Source: Vibrio porteresiae DSM 19223
Lineage (GTDB): Bacteria > Pseudomonadota > Gammaproteobacteria > Enterobacterales > Vibrionaceae
NCBI RefSeq assembly: GCF_024347055.1
Contig: NZ_AP024896.1
Coordinates: forward strand, 992,001-1,056,000
DNA length: 64,000 bases
Direction: 5' to 3'
The notes under the pieces are model-generated. The model was not told the DNA's origin and ran no database searches. It saw nothing but the letters and a program-made list of their open reading frames with translations. Within the stretch, counting starts at the first letter, position 1; each line of letters starts with the position of its first letter. This document shows, one piece after another, positions 63,316 to 64,000 of this stretch. A program made the translations under genes and the position numbers.

Positions 63316-64000
63316 TTAATAGCTTTCACCGCTAATCCATTCGACGGCCAAGGAATTTGGCTTTAATTTGGATGGCAACTCAAGGCATTCACATACCTTT
63401 TCCATTGCTTGCACAGCAAGAGTATCCCAACGAATATTAACGCCAGAGAGTTTAGAGCGCCCCGATTGATTAAGATCTAGCTGACCAACACAGACAATCG
63501 CTAATTGTGCCGGTACTGCAATACCCATCTCTCGGCAAGCAAACCAAATACCATAAGCCAAGTTTTCATCACTGGTCACGACCAGATCAGTATCGGTAAA
63601 ACTGGTTTGCATCTCTTTGAGCACATCAAATCCAGCCATAACACTGGGTGCTAAATAGATCGGATGAACCCGGTTTGGTGAAAGATCATGAGCTAATAAC
63701 ATGCGATCCCATGAGCGAATAATATCCTGTGAAAAACACTCCTCTCCATGCAAAATCAGCAATGGATTACGATACACCCTATGAGCAATTTTATAAGCCA
63801 TCAGCTCAAAGACAGCTTTAAAATCAGGTGTAATCATCATTTCGGAATCGGTATTATCATTTACCCCATGGCCAATTGATAACAAGTGAATCTTAGACTT
63901 ACTTAGATAATCGTTAAGCTCATTAGTAAACTGGATATCAAATTTTATCACTAACACTGGATTATAAGAAATAAATGTACTGATAGAATCATAGTCAGCT
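63316..64000 (-). CDS. LacI-family transcriptional regulator, N-terminal part beyond window
   Basis: The frame is open from the stop at 63316 to the right edge (228 codons), so the DNA-binding N-terminus is outside. The visible part is a LacI/GalR sugar-binding domain: IHLLSIGHGVND, TDLVVTSDENLAYGIWFACREMGIAVPAQLAIVCVG and the C-terminal GVNIRWDTLAVQAMEKV (quoted in parts). It is convergent with the PTS operon and is the natural owner of the TTAGCGCTAA operators. A GTG start at 63957 is not needed, since upstream codons stay open. Confidence 0.85.
   Translation of the reverse strand, partial: ADYDSISTFISYNPVLVIKFDIQFTNELNDYLSKSKIHLLSIGHGVNDNTDSEMMITPDFKAVFELMAYKIAHRVYRNPLLILHGEECFSQDIIRSWDRMLLAHDLSPNRVHPIYLAPSVMAGFDVLKEMQTSFTDTDLVVTSDENLAYGIWFACREMGIAVPAQLAIVCVGQLDLNQSGRSKLSGVNIRWDTLAVQAMEKVCECLELPSKLKPNSLAVEWISGESY

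Noticed and set aside
1..64000. CRISPR array, tRNA or rRNA genes
   Set aside because: I looked for regularly spaced repeats, CCA-ended cloverleaf sequences and rRNA signatures and saw none.

Overview
The window looks like part of a Vibrio chromosome, most likely chromosome 2. The strongest evidence is a CqsS quorum-sensing kinase beside sbcCD and a divergent fruR/fruBKA fructose locus, followed by nrdDG. From memory this matches a block on V. cholerae chromosome II. Protein similarities were judged by eye from recalled family sequences; no search was run.

Layout. 1-11 kb: a truncated AAA ATPase, an MFS carrier, the GTPases RbgA and a YeiR-type metallochaperone, the chloride/proton antiporter ClcA, the glycerol-3-phosphate carrier GlpT, and CqsS without an adjacent cqsA. 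11-25 kb is a conserved block: SbcCD nuclease, the repressor FruR/Cra facing the fructose PTS operon fruBKA (two Cra operators between them), a retropepsin-like lipoprotein, an aromatic aminotransferase, and the anaerobic ribonucleotide reductase nrdDG under candidate NrdR and FNR sites.

26-34 kb: a secreted EEP nuclease-like protein, then a divergent sulfur-stress locus. A five-gene leftward operon (ArsR-type persulfide sensor with the BigR/SqrR/HlyU cysteine pair, two YeeE/YedE half-transporters, an adaptor and an RND pump) faces a membrane protein and a CoA-disulfide reductase-rhodanese fusion. 34-41 kb is accessory: a methyltransferase with a 15-bp tandem repeat at its start, an StbDE/RelBE-type toxin-antitoxin pair, a GIN-domain gene split by a complete 1329-bp IS10-family element with a 9-bp target duplication, CbiZ, and a TonB-dependent receptor cut off after its plug domain.

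41-58 kb holds mostly single genes: a very large GH78 alpha-L-rhamnosidase, six GNAT acetyltransferases, a TudS-like DUF523 protein, peptide deformylase, a DinB-fold protein, a gudP-gudX glucarate pair, an RRM protein and a zevAB-type zinc locus with a candidate Zur box. 58-64 kb: two envelope proteins, then a PTS operon (ascorbate-type EIIA, EIIB, EIIC plus an AlsE-like epimerase) with two LacI-type palindromes and a CRP site in front and a convergent LacI-family gene running off the right edge. This set predicts PTS uptake of D-allulose or a related ketose, entering glycolysis as fructose 6-phosphate. No tRNA, rRNA or CRISPR array was seen.
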